A stretch of DNA of 64,000 nucleotides from Atopsyche davidsoni (GCA_022113835.1 JAILWY010000002.1:1590501-1654500), one strand, 5' to 3'; counted from the first letter of the stretch, positions 1 through 11,589 are shown. Translations and numbers: made by a program. Notes: a model not told the origin generated them from the sequence alone.

Positions 1-19
1 TGTCTACTAACGAACTTAA

Positions 20-517
20 GGGTGTCCAAAGAGAGTATCGGGTATTTGTTAGTTCAGTTAAACAAAAACTACTAGTAATCAAGTATTTTTTTATCGTTGA
101 TTATAAGAATACAAAATGGAAAATGTTTTCCAAATGGTGACCGTTACGAGCTGCTGGCACTCTTCTAATCTGGAACGAAGATTGCTGATAACACGCTGAC
201 ACATAGCCCTCGATATTGCGCTGCCATTTCTGACCTGATGTTTTGTTTGAATTCCTTTAGGTTCATCGGATTATTCCCATAAACCCTACTTTTAAGGTAT
301 ACCCATACGAAATAGTCTAGAAGACTAAGGTCGGGGATTCTGGGAGGCCAGTTGAGCACCTCTACGTGAAATGACCTTATTTGGGAATAATTAGTTACCA
401 GTTTCAATTGATTGATCGGATGTATGGCAAGTGGCCCCGTCTTGTTGGAACCACGTGAAACCTTGAAACTCCTGCAACTCTGGGCCCAAAAACACCCGAT
501 ACTCTTTTTGGACTCCC
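20..517 (-). mobile_element. Tc1/mariner-superfamily element, internally deleted
   Basis: Terminal inverted repeats are visible: the left end begins GGGTGTCCAAAGAGAGTATC near position 20 and the right end near 517 is its near-perfect reverse complement. Inside, the minus strand at 165-407 encodes a C-terminal transposase piece containing VLNWPPRIPDLSLLDYFVW followed by LKSRVYGNNPMNLKEFKQNI. This is the third-catalytic-Asp region and tail typical of mariner-like transposases. The N-terminal two thirds, with the first two catalytic acidic residues, is missing, so the copy cannot move on its own. The length of about 0.5 kb compares with about 1.3 kb for a full element. Confidence 0.75.
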
Positions 518-1492
518 TGTATATTGCAGCAAAATATTATTATCTAAAAAAAATATATATATATACCTCTTTAGCATTTGCCTTGCTATCTACAGGTGAA
601 CCAAAGAAAACGCAGTACTATTACTACTATTCAAATAATAAATCAATAGTGAATCGATAAACTTTTATTGAATAAAAAATACAAATATATTTAATAATTT
701 GGTAAAATATTGCTATGGTCCTGAATTTTTTAAACGTAAAATTATCTTCGGTGTGGATATAATTAACATGCGGTTTGTCATTATAAAAATATATTTTCAA
801 TCAAATGACGCACGCTCCTTCATAATATTATTATTTAAATTAATTAAAAATACAACAGCGTCAATCAGCGCTGCCTTAACAATGGGCTTATTGTGAAACA
901 TCTGCTAACAATGGGCGTTCTTTGCCGCCACTTGTCGCGTCTGACTTTGACCCTGGCGCTTCTCTGCTGACTGATGCCAGATGACTGATCCCGAGACTTT
1001 CCTGATGATGGCGACAGGGGACACCCTCGACGCATGCCTATATTTAACTTTCATGTTCGTAACATTATTTGAAAACACCATCACCGAAACCATGAATTTT
1101 AACACACCATTTATAAGTATAAAAAAAACACTATATTTATGTTCATAAATATTAGTAAGTGCTTATAATTTTCTCATACATCGATTGTAACAGCAACTTT
1201 TTTCGTTTAAAATACCATCATTATTTCAGTTCATAATTGACATCGACCAATATGTTAATTTTCTTTGAAGAAGTCTTATTAAAATACCTCTCACTTATAC
1301 TTCATTAATTTAAAAAAAAATAATAAATACAAAATTAACACCTGTATAGTAATGAAATTATTATTATTTTTTTTTTTCACGGGTATTTTATTATGCAAAA
1401 TGAAATAGACAAATTAGGCGTACACATTAAAAATCTTAAATATTTTTTTGGATTAAAAAATTAACGTTTGGATCAGATTGATAAAATATATT
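518..1492. other. AT-rich intergenic DNA
   Basis: I see no gene, RNA or recognisable repeat here. The short open frames have no splice-site support and no family resemblance. A modestly GC-richer patch at 905-1050 has no identifiable product. Confidence 0.5.
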
Positions 1493-1738
1493 TTACAATA
1501 TGGATTCATCGGCCGTTAAACTTGAGATCCTCGTCATCCTGTGCACGTGTCCAGCTGGAGACCAGGGCCAGCACGTGGTCTCCGGGACGAGGATCTTGGC
1601 GCCGGAGTCAGGACTGGCGCCTGCTGGTCGTGCGTTACTCATATCGATTAAATGCAGTGGCGTCACGCTCGCTTCAATGGTTTCGTTGACACTATCATCT
1701 CGCAGTGGCGTACTTGTAACATTTGATACAATATTTAT
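1493..1738 (-). other. unidentified open frame, possible exon or TE-ORF tail
   Basis: The minus strand is open for about 80 codons and ends at a TAA at 1493-1495. The GC-rich portion (1510-1640) encodes a segment with ILVPETTCWPWSPAGHV and ends TADESIL. The local GC content is far above the flanks. There is no start codon with good context at the 5' end and no convincing acceptor, so this could be the last piece of a decayed transposon ORF or a 3' exon. I do not recognise the family. Confidence 0.25.
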
Positions 1739-3018
1739 TTAAAAAAAATATCATATGATTTAATATAAATTTCGTTCCCGAAATGTCAAATCGCCAATGA
1801 GGTATTCTGCGGCTTAAATAATAATAAATAATAAATATCCAAGTTATTTTTCAGGGCACGTTCAATTGCTTTAATCATACTGCCTGAAACTTGTTATTTT
1901 CGTCACAAGTGTTTTATTATTTGTTTGATTTGGTGAAGTACATATTTATATCAATTTGACACATTCAACGCTTTTAATTTCATTTCATAATTTTTCAATT
2001 TTATGGTATTCAAGATAGCAACGATGCTTCATAGATAAGTAAACACACCCACAATTTCTTACAAGTAGTTAATATCTTCAATATTTGAACAAGTCTGTTG
2101 ATATTTTTTTCTTTAATTTAATCCGCATTTAACACGTATGCAGTTAATAATATTAGATTACGTCGAAATGTCGAAAGGATCAATCAGGAGAGTGGAGGTG
2201 TGTGCTCGAATTCTACACAAAGAAAAAAAAAGTTATCTCATTGTTACATCATATTTTAAAATTCGTCTTATGATATTCCATTCAGAAAAAATTGCTGTTA
2301 CAATTGATTGAAATATATTGATTATTCAAAATAATTAAATACGTAAGCTCCTCGCGACGAACCGGTTTTTTTTTTTCTTCTTCAAATTCTCAGTTTCCTA
2401 GTCATTGTTTCTTTGTTTCTGGATCTTTCCAATTTGAGAAGCCTCATGAGGTCTACCTCTTTTCTAATTGAAGCCTTATTAAGGAGAAACGCTCACAACC
2501 AAAATCGACCAAGTAAACCCCGAGCCATTAGGTTGTTTAGAAGCCACATTTATGAAGCAATAAATGAGATCTATGAATGAGGCTATTTTTTTTAAATTAA
2601 TAATTGTTTTAGTCATTGCTTCCCAGTGCGTCCCCGCCCCTGGCGTCGCCAATGTCCGCTGATAAAGGCGCCTTTGAGTTACAAAGAGAGGATGCACTTG
2701 TCTCGTATTGCTAAATATAGATTACTCATTGTGAACGCGAGCGCGCAGGGTTCAAACACCACCGGCTGATGAACTCCGGTCCATTCAGGCGATCAATGCA
2801 GACGAGATAAGCATCCGTGTGAAAATTTAAAAAATTTGCTGTCTACACACCTTGCAATACAACCGACAGTCGACAAATTTAAACTTCTTAATATAGTTTG
2901 TTTGTACAATTGATCTCGTCTAGATTCCGTGCATGCGTCATTTTCGTGATTATAAAAATAACACCTTCTCCCCCTCTTCTTCCTCCCTACTCGAGTGACG
3001 TCACGAGGTGATGCGATG
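1739..3018. other. AT-rich intergenic DNA
   Basis: No supported gene. A GC-richer strip at 2620-2800 contains a weak B-box-like GGTTCAAACAC but no matching A box, so I do not call a SINE there. Confidence 0.45.
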
Positions 3019-3112
3019 TCGTATAAATAGAACCTGGCGACCAAATACGCGTAGGCTGGAGTCACATATCATGATGCTTCCAGTTTGCCATCGATAAAGC
3101 AACAAACATGGA
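3019..3112 (+). promoter_or_regulatory. TATA promoter with possible mini first exon
   Basis: A strong TATA box, GTATAAATAGAACC, starts near 3019. About 30-40 bases downstream lies GGAGTCACATATC, where transcription could start. The first ATG in the transcript is in AACATGGAGTAAGGAATTC at about 3106. It reads ATGGA and then GTAAGG, a good donor. An exon that holds only the 5' UTR and the first codon or two, followed by an intron, is common in insect cuticle and other secreted-protein genes. No downstream exon was identified, so this is an inference from signals alone. Confidence 0.35.
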
Positions 3113-3719
3113 GTAAGGAATTCAATAACATCTTCATCGCGTTCATATTCGATGTAATATAACTCAAACTCACTTAAGACTTCTCATTTTACCTATTGAA
3201 AAATTAATAACACCTGTATGGCTTTATTATTACTACGCTTGATTTATTGCATTTTAATTAAATAATTCTTGATATAGTCCATGTAACCATCCTTTAAAAA
3301 ATATAAACAAAATCAGTCACATAATGATAGATAAGCAATGTGAAAGTAAAAGTGCAATTGGCTATTAATATTATTTATATATTTTCTTTGTATTGTAAAT
3401 ATCCGTTACCACAAACATAATAGCATTGATATTTATTTATCAATAACATTAACATTGTTATTTTTTTAGTTGTTTAATTATATTATGTATTGTTTTTCCA
3501 ATCAAAGCATCCCAAACTTATTTGTTAATAACCCTTTTTGTTCAGACAAAATATTACTCAGCACCCTCCTAAAAATATTCATATTTTATTCAATCACCGG
3601 AAATGCTTACATTCTTATACGTATCTATATTTATAAATCTTACTATTTATATATAAACCAAATATTTAATTAAAAGAAAAGGAATGGTCCGTACGTTTTG
3701 GCAGTCTATATTATTCGTA
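3113..3719. other. AT-rich DNA, no gene seen
   Basis: Very AT-rich sequence with only random short open frames. It would be intron 1 if the promoter just upstream is real. Confidence 0.4.
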
Positions 3720-4000
3720 TATCTTATTTTTTGGATTGAACGTCAATCAGATGCGTATTTATTACCCATTACGGGTTTATTATATTATTACTAATATGAT
3801 TAGGCACATTAGTTCATACATAGAAGATGATTTAAAGAAACTCTCAGAAAAATATCATCGTGATTTGTGTGGGATTTGAACCCACATCCCCTGGCTTACA
3901 TGGCCTGGGCACATTGGTTTATATGTAGAGTATGATTGTTAAAAATTCTCGATAAACGGAAGTGATTCGTTAGTACAAAGGTTAGTACACCGGCCGTTTC
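3720..4000 (-). mobile_element. tRNA-derived SINE, compound copy
   Basis: This is a relative of the element at 49676-49860. The stretch TATTACTAATATGATTAGGC with its upstream flank matches the left arm and flank of that copy. It is followed by the tRNA-like core in the opposite orientation: GTGGGATTTGAACCCACATC is a B box read on the minus strand. A second, direct arm-like repeat (GCACATTGGTTTATATGTAG) and another A-box-like segment (GATTCGTTAGTACAAAGG) follow at 3910-3990. The copy is therefore compound or rearranged. Confidence 0.6.
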
Positions 4001-4049
4001 TTTAAATTTGATTCTATAGATTTGAGACGCTTGAAGATTTCTGTCTGAC

Positions 4050-4079
4050 GTTTCGGTCCCGTGCTTGGACCATCTTCAG
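4050..4079 (-). ncRNA. hammerhead ribozyme-like motif (Penelope-type)
   Basis: Read on the minus strand, the sequence gives CTGAAGA, then a stem GGTCC paired with GGACC around a short loop, then GAAAC. The order CUGANGA, stem II, GAAA is the hammerhead catalytic core as arranged in the terminal repeats of Penelope-like retroelements. No reverse transcriptase reading frame is nearby, so this would be a truncated or solo copy. The stem III and cleavage-site side is not clearly formed, and activity is doubtful. Confidence 0.4.
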
Positions 4080-4090
4080 GAATGTTCAGG

Positions 4091-4483
4091 CAGCTTAGTT
4101 AATCATCGTTTTTTTCTTTAATTTAATTTTCAAGTCCAAAGTATTTCTGCAGCTTGGGTTTTTATTTCTTCCGTTAACCCTGGGGTGCGGGATTCAACCG
4201 CGAGTTCCACAAATCCGGGTCCGCCCGCATCCTTGCGGGTTATTCCTGCCCGCGGGGTCCTTTTATTTTGTCTGCACATCCTTGCCGCAATAAAAATATC
4301 CTGTTCGGCGACGGAGCAACACTCGCCCAGTGTTTATGTGTCGGATAAATAACCGCGCGCGGATTAGCTCAGCGCTCCTCTCAACTGATAACTTACTGAT
4401 AATTATTTATTTATTTGATGTAATATTTTGCTTAACAATATACACAAATCATTATAGACACATACGAAGAAATATAATATATA
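4091..4483. other. GC-richer repeat-like DNA, unidentified
   Basis: A stretch at 4180-4380 is markedly GC-rich, with CCCGCATCC/GCGGG repeats, and contains GTGCGGGATTCAACCGCGAG, which reads as a degenerate B box on the minus strand. It could be another SINE relic. No coding frame is supported. Confidence 0.3.
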
Positions 4484-5093
4484 CGAGGGCGGTCCGATAA
4501 GTACTTAGCCTGCAAAAGAAAAACGAAAATTTTGGAAAAGTGGCGATTTATTTCTCAATATCGTCTCCTTTTGGCTCGATACACTTGACCCAGCGATGCT
4601 CCAACTTCTTTAACCCATCTGAAAAATACGTTTTCTCGAGATCTGCAAAGGAGGCCTCCGTGGCGGCGATGACCTCCTCATTCGACTTAAATTTCTGCCC
4701 GGCGAGTGACTTTTTCAAGTTTGGAAACAAAAAAAAAATCGCACGGGGCCAAATCTGGAGAATACGGTGGATGGGGGAGCAGTTCGTAGTGCAATTCGAC
4801 TAATTTGGCCATGGCGACGGTGGAGGTGTGAGCCGGTGCGTTGTCATGGTGGAAGAGCACTTTTTTCTTCGCCAAATGGGGGCGTTTTTTCTGCAATTCG
4901 GCGTCGAATCGGCCCAATAATTCGGCATAGTAGAGCCCTGTGACCGTTTTGCCCTTCTGCAGGTAGTCATTGTAGATCACACCTTGTGAATCGACAGTAG
5001 CCATCTACGAGAATGTACTACACGATAGTAAATGTCTCTTGCGATACTAGCTCCATCGGGCGGTGAGGCTTAGAAATTATCGGACCGTCCTTG
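4484..5093 (-). mobile_element. mariner element, 5'-deleted, frameshifted transposase
   Basis: Inverted repeats lie immediately inside TA dinucleotides. The left end is CGAGGGCGGTCCGATAAG and the right end is its close reverse complement (CGGACCGTCCTTG on the plus strand). The minus strand 4687-5004 encodes the second catalytic block, LFHHDNAPAHTS, and the third, HPPYSPDLAPCDFFF. Exactly 34 residues separate the two Asp, so this is a DD34D mariner. The frame then breaks in an A-run near 4730 and resumes as FPNLKKSLAGQKFKSNEEVI to a stop at 4548. The first catalytic Asp and the DNA-binding N-terminus are deleted. The element is about 610 bp against about 1.3 kb for an intact one. Confidence 0.85.
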
Positions 5094-5100
5094 TATTCTC

Positions 5101-5607
5101 TTTACCAACTGCCTCTTCTCAGAGGAGGTTGGCGACCATTTCACTGAGCATATACTCATGCTGAAACAGTGGTCCCCAACCCTGTGCCCGCGGGCACCAT
5201 GGCGTCCGCCGACCGTTTTACAAGTGCCCGCCGCTGTGCGACCACGATAAAAAATCATTTAAGTTTACAATAAAATTTTATGAAAATAAATAATATTTAG
5301 TAATTAAACAGAGAAATAAAAGCGAATAAATTATATTTTTTTATCAATAATAATTATATTTTTGTAATAAAATATTTTTTGTGCATTGTATGTATTATTG
5401 ACTATGTCCAACTATAAATGGTACCCGCCGCCCGACCGGCATTCTAGAATGTGCTCTTGGGTGCAAAAAGGTTGGGGACCCCCGGTGTAGTGGGTCCCCG
5501 GTTCATTTTACACCGCACTTTTAATATTGCTACTGCCTAATAGCATTATTATATAACCTTTCCTTACAAAGCTCTTGCGTTTAGATCTGATACTCCTTCT
5601 GCAGCAA
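5101..5607 (-). mobile_element. RTE-like LINE 3' end, interrupted
   Basis: The copy at 43425-43655 gives the uninterrupted version of this repeat. Here the sequence is split into 5101-5166 and about 5485-5607 by an inserted hAT element. On the minus strand the first part encodes the ORF tail YMLSEM(V/F)ANLL and a stop, which resembles the RTE-like LINE ends at 15612 and 45545. The second part shares GTTTAGATCTGATACTC and a CTGCAGCAA end with the 43-kb copy and with the fragment at 11590. Confidence 0.55.
5167..5484. mobile_element. hAT-type non-autonomous element (family C)
   Basis: The left end CAGTGGTCCCCAACC and the right end GGTTGGGGACCCCCG form inverted repeats of about 15 bases with the CAGTG start usual in hAT elements. 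The body has a GC-rich end and an AT-rich middle and no coding frame. An intact 8-bp target duplication is not visible. The flanks belong to one LINE copy that seems to have lost about 35 bases at the insertion point. Confidence 0.6.
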
Positions 5608-5897
5608 GCTACAGATACAATAACAGGAGCCCCACCACCTCGGCAGAAACTTACAAAGCACGTCCTGAGTATATATATAATATATATAATAACAAGGCGG
5701 TTAGATTCACCCTGTAGATTGATTCCACGCCTCGTGGTCCGTGGCCAGCTTTGCGTCCCATCTCGAAGCATTATTCTGTTCTCGTCTTGACAACCCATTA
5801 CGGACCGCTCTGTGTCATTATATATATTAAAATTATCATAATCGGCTTTGGCGTGCGCCGACCTCAAAGTGTCTTCGCGGCGCCATTTTCATTTGCA
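5608..5897. other. intergenic DNA, no gene seen
   Basis: A GC-richer patch (5700-5870) has overlapping frames on both strands, but there is no family resemblance and there are no splice signals. Confidence 0.35.
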
Positions 5898-5901
5898 TTT
5901 C

Positions 5902-5913
5902 CAAGATGGCGGC
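5902..5913 (+). promoter_or_regulatory. TISU/YY1-like start element
   Basis: CAAGATGGCGGC matches the TISU consensus SAASATGGCGGC exactly. In animals this element combines a YY1-type promoter motif with a start codon for very short 5' UTRs. The ATG at 5906 opens a frame MAAALITWSRLTFQISFI before a stop about 18 codons on, and I see no good donor inside it. It may be a dead or relocated first exon or chance. Upstream, GCGCCATTTTC is also promoter-like. Confidence 0.3.
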
Positions 5914-8103
5914 TGCGCTGATAACATGGTCGCGATTGACCTTTCAAATATCCTTTATTTAAACTACCTTGTGCGAATGTTGAAATTATTTTTAAAACTG
6001 TCATCTGTTGGGTCAAAAAAATTTCGCGATTAAAAATTGACTGATGAAGAGTGTAAATTAACTTTTTCCATACAAAGTTTCCATTCATAGCATCGCCGTT
6101 ATAATTGTGTTTTTTTTGTTTAAAAATCATACCTTTATTATAAATTAGTTCACAGGTAGATGATTGCGAAAATGGATACTAATAATGAAATGTGTATAAA
6201 TGGATTCGAAAAATCTACTGCTGAGGCTTTATTTAATGTATTAAATATATAACAATTATTTGTGCAAGGATTAGGTTTAGAGTTGTCGGATTATATGTTT
6301 TTTGTTGGGTTGCCTATTAGTTCAACTGGCTGATGGAAGAGATGAGGTTTATAAAGCTGCACTTTTGCTCAGTCGATATCCATTATGTTAAATATTGACT
6401 ACGAAAAGTATATGTAATATATTTACCAATCCACCAAGTCTAGTATAAGTTGCTCTATACAAAAATTAGTTTCAGTTTGCACGAAATGAGCTATCAATCG
6501 CGAAATAGAAATATCACATTTGTTCAAATTGAAATTAACAATTTTATTATTTTGTATTTTTATTATCATAGTTTAGTTGATTCTTAACATTGTATAAAAT
6601 ATTAATTTGTTTTTTTTTTCTTTCAGGTAAGCGTTCGGAGATGTCACGAAGGCACTGTCGCGGAGTCGTCTGGTAACATTTTGAAATATCATTAAACAAC
6701 CTGAGAGTCCAGTGTTGCCATTTCGACGGCCGCGACGACTCAATTTTTTTGTGCAACCTTGAATAAGCAACAAAATATGGCGTCCTCTGTTTGGTATTTT
6801 AAACCCCAGACATGGCATTTAAAGTTTAGCAGAATAGCGTATAATTGACACCTAGGAGAGCTTACTACGGAGTTATTCTGTGATATTTACTTGTAATGTG
6901 ACACACTCGGGTTATTTTGATAGTCGACTTAATTATAATAATTAACTTACTTTTTTAAAATTATTTTCCACTCCATTACTCCATTATACAAGAGACAAAT
7001 GTTGATTACAATTTTAAAAAATTAAAAAATATCAACCTTTAGATGCTTTCCATGTTTTTTTAGTCAGGGGGGGGGGGGGTTAAAAAAAACCTTTACATAA
7101 TAGGTGATTACCTGAAAGATTATACTGTACTATTTTGATCAAACTAAGAACATCTTAAATCAAAGCCTTTTCATAAATGCGCACAAATTTACCAATCTTA
7201 TGCTCATGGAGTAAACTTTTATATCACAATTTTTTTTTTATCGCTTGCTCACCTGTCTATCTTTCATTTGTGAACCCCGCATTGTACATAGTAAAATGGT
7301 CAGTAGGCTTCTTATTTAAATTACATTAGTTTGGATGTCTCTCGCTCGCGAAGTAAACAAATTCAAGACTTTCTCGTATTAAAATTCAACTCGATACTGC
7401 CAGGTCATCTGAAGATCATCCATCATCTGCGGTTCCATCATTTCACATGTAAAGTTATTCACGAATATCCCCACTGCTTATCTCCCCAGTGCTCTAATCA
7501 AACAATAACAAGTGAGGCTTCACCGATCCCCACATTTCCATACCGAGCCACCCGCCCCTCTACTCACTCTGACTCTTCGAAGCCTTCGATTTCTTCTTTA
7601 CCCCCGTGTGCCTGTTCAATAACAAGGTTACAAGCTACAACTTGTATTTTATAAAACTAATATTAATACAGCACTTTTGTATAAAAACAGATCGCATCAA
7701 AAAAAAAATACTTATCGCGTGGGACAGGATGTTCTACCAGGTTTTTATATACTTCCTTTTCCACAGAAAATCTTGATTTATTTGTAAGTTAAAAGATATA
7801 AACTCAGTATAGACATGTTTGTATAATAAATAAGTCACTTGAACTCTTATTTGACAGCCAGGGTTCAATCTCCTAGAACGTCAATTTAATTCTATTTTTT
7901 ATATTAAACATTATTTACTTTTGCCGTTATCTAAGATTTCTAATCTTAACATAAATATATGCTCTGGTAAACTATCGTTTTTGACGCTACTGTATTACAC
8001 CGCGGTTGGCACAAATTTTACGATCGTCTAGCCACGCTGAAATTAGGTTGGTAAATTTTTCACAAAGCTCGTCTAGGCGTGTTGGAATTATATTAGGCTA
8101 GAT
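5914..8103. other. AT-rich intergenic DNA
   Basis: No supported gene. A GC-richer segment at 6630-6830 follows a pyrimidine tract and CAG at 6625 but has no coherent frame. A run of 13 or so G lies at 7067-7079. The open frame at 7331-7654 shows no recognisable domain. Confidence 0.4.
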
Positions 8104-8269
8104 CAGTGGCTCTCAAACTCTTTTGGCCCACGGACCCCTTTTCATGGTCAAAACTTGCCTACGGACCCCCTTTCATAGTCGTTGTTCAGGGACCCCCAAA
8201 TCGATTTTAATTTTCTAAGGACCCCCTGAATGATCCCGGGGTCCGTAGGGACCACTTTGAGATGCACCG
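8104..8269. mobile_element. hAT MITE (family A) with 8-bp target duplication
   Basis: The element starts CAGTGGCTCTCAAAC and ends TTTGAGATGCACCG, imperfect inverted repeats. The flanks are an exact 8-bp duplication, GGCTAGAT (8096-8103 and 8270-8277), the hAT signature. The interior is built of GGACCCCC and related motifs. A second copy of the family is at 58317-58627. Confidence 0.85.
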
Positions 8270-8277
8270 GGCTAGAT

Positions 8278-9300
8278 GACGTGAGGTTGATACTAATTTC
8301 TTGCCAATCCTCTCCGGTTTGCAATGCAACCGATTTGAAATTTAATTACTCGATTAATCCGCTGAAATGCGGCTTGCCCTCACTGCAAATTCACGACACG
8401 TCTAAATTTGTAAAGCCATCGACCCTAACCGCAGAGCCAGCCTCGGCTCCTGCCATCAAAGTACACCGCCGCACTGATCGTTTTATCTTTATTCCGGCTT
8501 ACAGATTAGTAATTCGTGGATTATTTTAGTCTCTGGCTTCAAGACCCTTGACTCGATCACAAATCTTGCCGCAGAGCCACCCTCGTGAGCAGGAAGCCCC
8601 GCCACGTGGTGCATCTGCCAGGCCACGTGTATCCAGCGCGTGCCCGCTAATGGTGGGAATGTTACGTATTTTTTCTGCTAGTTTACAATCATATTCTCTC
8701 GGAAATACCGACCGACTTGAGTCTTATAATTTTATTGCATTAAGGAATACCTGTGTAATTATATATCGCCGCTAGAGAGTAATTACGACTCCTTCCTGGA
8801 AAGGTTCGGGGTAAAGACGTGTTTTCCAAATGCATCTAGTATTCTATTGTATATTCATGTTGCTAATTCCTTTGGGTATTTCTTATGTTTTCTTATGGCT
8901 ATGCCGCTCCAGGAGATTCATTCGAAAATCATCGGCCGTTACCGCCGCCATGTATATTAAATAAACTTTACAATCAAGTATTGAAAGTGTTATTACTCAA
9001 ACGTTCGAGAGAAGTCCACCCAGTGTGCATCCGAGCTAGTGGCATTCCGAGAGGGGCACATAACAGGAATCACCGAATATTAGATTACTCATACTTCAAG
9101 CAATTTAAAATAAATATATAATTATATTTTTTATACGTCAGCAATATATTCTTCCCCCCTTTCAGTGATCGTAAATCACAAATTTACCATTTTCGAACAC
9201 ATCACACTTATAATTTTTTTTTTTAAGTTTTGCCATTCGCGATTCGAAAAATTGAATTTATTGGTTTATTCGAGTGTTGAAACGACTCGATTGGGCCCAT
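8278..9300. other. intergenic DNA, no gene seen
   Basis: Moderate GC content at 8280-8660 and a few open frames, but no splice signals or recognisable protein. Confidence 0.35.
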
Positions 9301-9304
9301 CCCT

Positions 9305-9460
9305 AGTGCTCGGCTATAAATAGGCCGCCCTGTGCTCCCCGTGGAACAGCCTCCGCATTGTTTACGCTCCCAATTAGTGACGACTGCGAGCCGCAGTTCC
9401 CGTGTGTTTGGGAGGTCAGAGCTCTTTGTAGTTTTTAGTTAAAAATGCTTGTAGCCGTAA
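9305..9460 (+). promoter_or_regulatory. TATA promoter, orphan
   Basis: GGCTATAAATAGGCC at about 9312 is a textbook TATA box in a local GC-rich island. A start about 30 bases downstream would fall near 9345. The first ATG of the transcript, at about 9444, reads MLVAVMMATIHFHQ before a stop. A hydrophobic start that short suggests either a small peptide or a signal-peptide exon ending at one of the GT sites just after the ATG, such as GCC before GTAATG. No downstream exon was found. Confidence 0.35.
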
Positions 9461-11589
9461 TGATGGCCACAATTCATTTCCATCAATAATCGTGTCTGCA
9501 ATAAACAACGATAATTAGAAATCCTTTGTAGTAAAAAATATATATATCTCAATATTTTCTGACAAGACCCGTATTGATCAGGATCCTCGAGTGCTTTTGA
9601 TTTTCAATGCTGACACTGTCCAGTCGGACGCTCGAAGGTCGCCGAAGTTTCCGGAACGTTCTCTTCACTTCTTGTTGGGGCTTGGAAGAGTCCATTATGA
9701 CTAGTGATTGTGCTGCGTATTTCTAGGTCACGCTGTATAATGATTCCTACAGTCTGAAAAGCTACTCGTTGCTATATAGAGCCTTTCAAGTGGTTTTATC
9801 TATGAAAATAAAAAAAAAACCATTAACGGATATGATGTGTGGATTCGGTTGTATTACGCCGCATATGGACTTTCTAATTCGCATCCGTGAGAGAAGATGT
9901 TTGCGAATGTAATTCGCGGAAAGATTGATACTGACTTGACAACACATCTCTGTAGATCAGCGTTTTCTAAACTGTGTTTCGATACAAATCAAAATAATCA
10001 AATCGTGAGTTCATAATCAATCAGCCACCAAATCTTTTTTCTTTCGTAGGCTATTTATGATTTTGCAATCTGTTTACAGGTGCTAAACAGCATAAATTGC
10101 AATCTATAACGAGACTTTAGTGCCAGTATACCTAGTAAGAGATCTGCATTAAACTGTATTTTTATAAAAATATTATTATTTAAAAATATCAACGTTGGTA
10201 TTTCAGCATTAGAAAACACTGGATAGTTAATCTATGCTTTGTTAGATAGAATTGTAAAATTACAATATTTATTACCTGCGTGGAGATGAAATCTTAAACC
10301 TGTTATTTCAGGTTGTATTGTTTATTTTATAAAACGCATCATTCATATAAACTGCAAAATCACCAGAATTAACAAAAAATCTATCTATTTCTAATCGATA
10401 GATAACTAGTTATTAAATAGTAGTTCCCAAATATTCAAATTTAATTTTATTGTTATTATTATATATTTTTATGTAACAGTATATTCAACAAAATATATTA
10501 AATTTATGAAACACCTCGAACACTTTTTATTTGTGCTATGTACTTGATATCAATGTATATTAAAATAATTATTAATTCGAGATATCGGTTGTATTGAAAT
10601 AAACTGAGTTTAATAATTGCGTTACCAATACTTTTGAATAAATAATATATTACACCAAGTTGAAAATAAATGTTTTCTGCCAATAATAAAAATAAATGTG
10701 TAAAGTACATATGAATATTTAATTATATACATAATATTATAATTTAATGTCTATATAAACATATTATATAACTTACCTTATCTATCACACAGAACGTGAT
10801 AATGTAAGATTGCAGACATTCCTGTGTAAATTATTATTTTGCTTTGCATAAGATTGTGTGTATAAATATGGCTTGCAACCAAATCAGAAATCTGATATAA
10901 AGGCCGGGAAGAATTCGGACACAAGTCACGTGCATCATGCACAGCATGCAGAGGCCACCTGTAATTGTTTAAATTTCCAAAAAATAAAACGCAATTAAGT
11001 TTTAGTATATGTTTACATTGCAAATTCGTAACTTGTGATTGATGATATGTCGTTTTGAATTTTCCACTTTTCATATGAGAAATATTATATTAAAATAGTC
11101 TAACCACCGTAGCTGTCCTGATAAGAATTATTAACAATTCTCTCCGTCGTTTCATGTGTATAAGGTTTCTTGCTATGTTAGTATAAAAGCCTGTATGAGT
11201 AATGGTGTTTTAATGACTTCGAAGGATTACTCCTGGAATAGTATTTTCAAAGTGTCAATATTTTTTTATATTATTATTTTTTATTGTAAATATAACTAGA
11301 TAGTTAATAATAGCTCAGGAGCGCGGCATTTCCCGGTCCGGTGTGTTATCATCGCTTATCAGTCATTTAACCGAACCCACTTCCTCTGCAGACTGCAGCA
11401 CCTTCAGTTAGCCATTCCAGTTCTTTCATTTCCAATTATTTGATAATCTTATATCCCTATATCATTTATTTACTTTGGTTAGTAATTTAAAAATAACTTG
11501 TATAGCCTCGTAGACTATTTGGCTTTTGGTTATGAATATATGTGTTTAAATCTTAATGAAGCCTTTTTATTCAGTGCAGTTTGGTGCCC
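9461..11589. other. AT-rich intergenic DNA
   Basis: No supported gene. GCTTATCAGTCATTTAACC at about 11353 has an initiator-like TCAGT but no other promoter evidence. Confidence 0.4.

Noticed and set aside
7331..7654. 107-codon plus-strand gene
   Set aside because: No domain, low-complexity Ser/Pro/Thr composition, no splice or promoter support.
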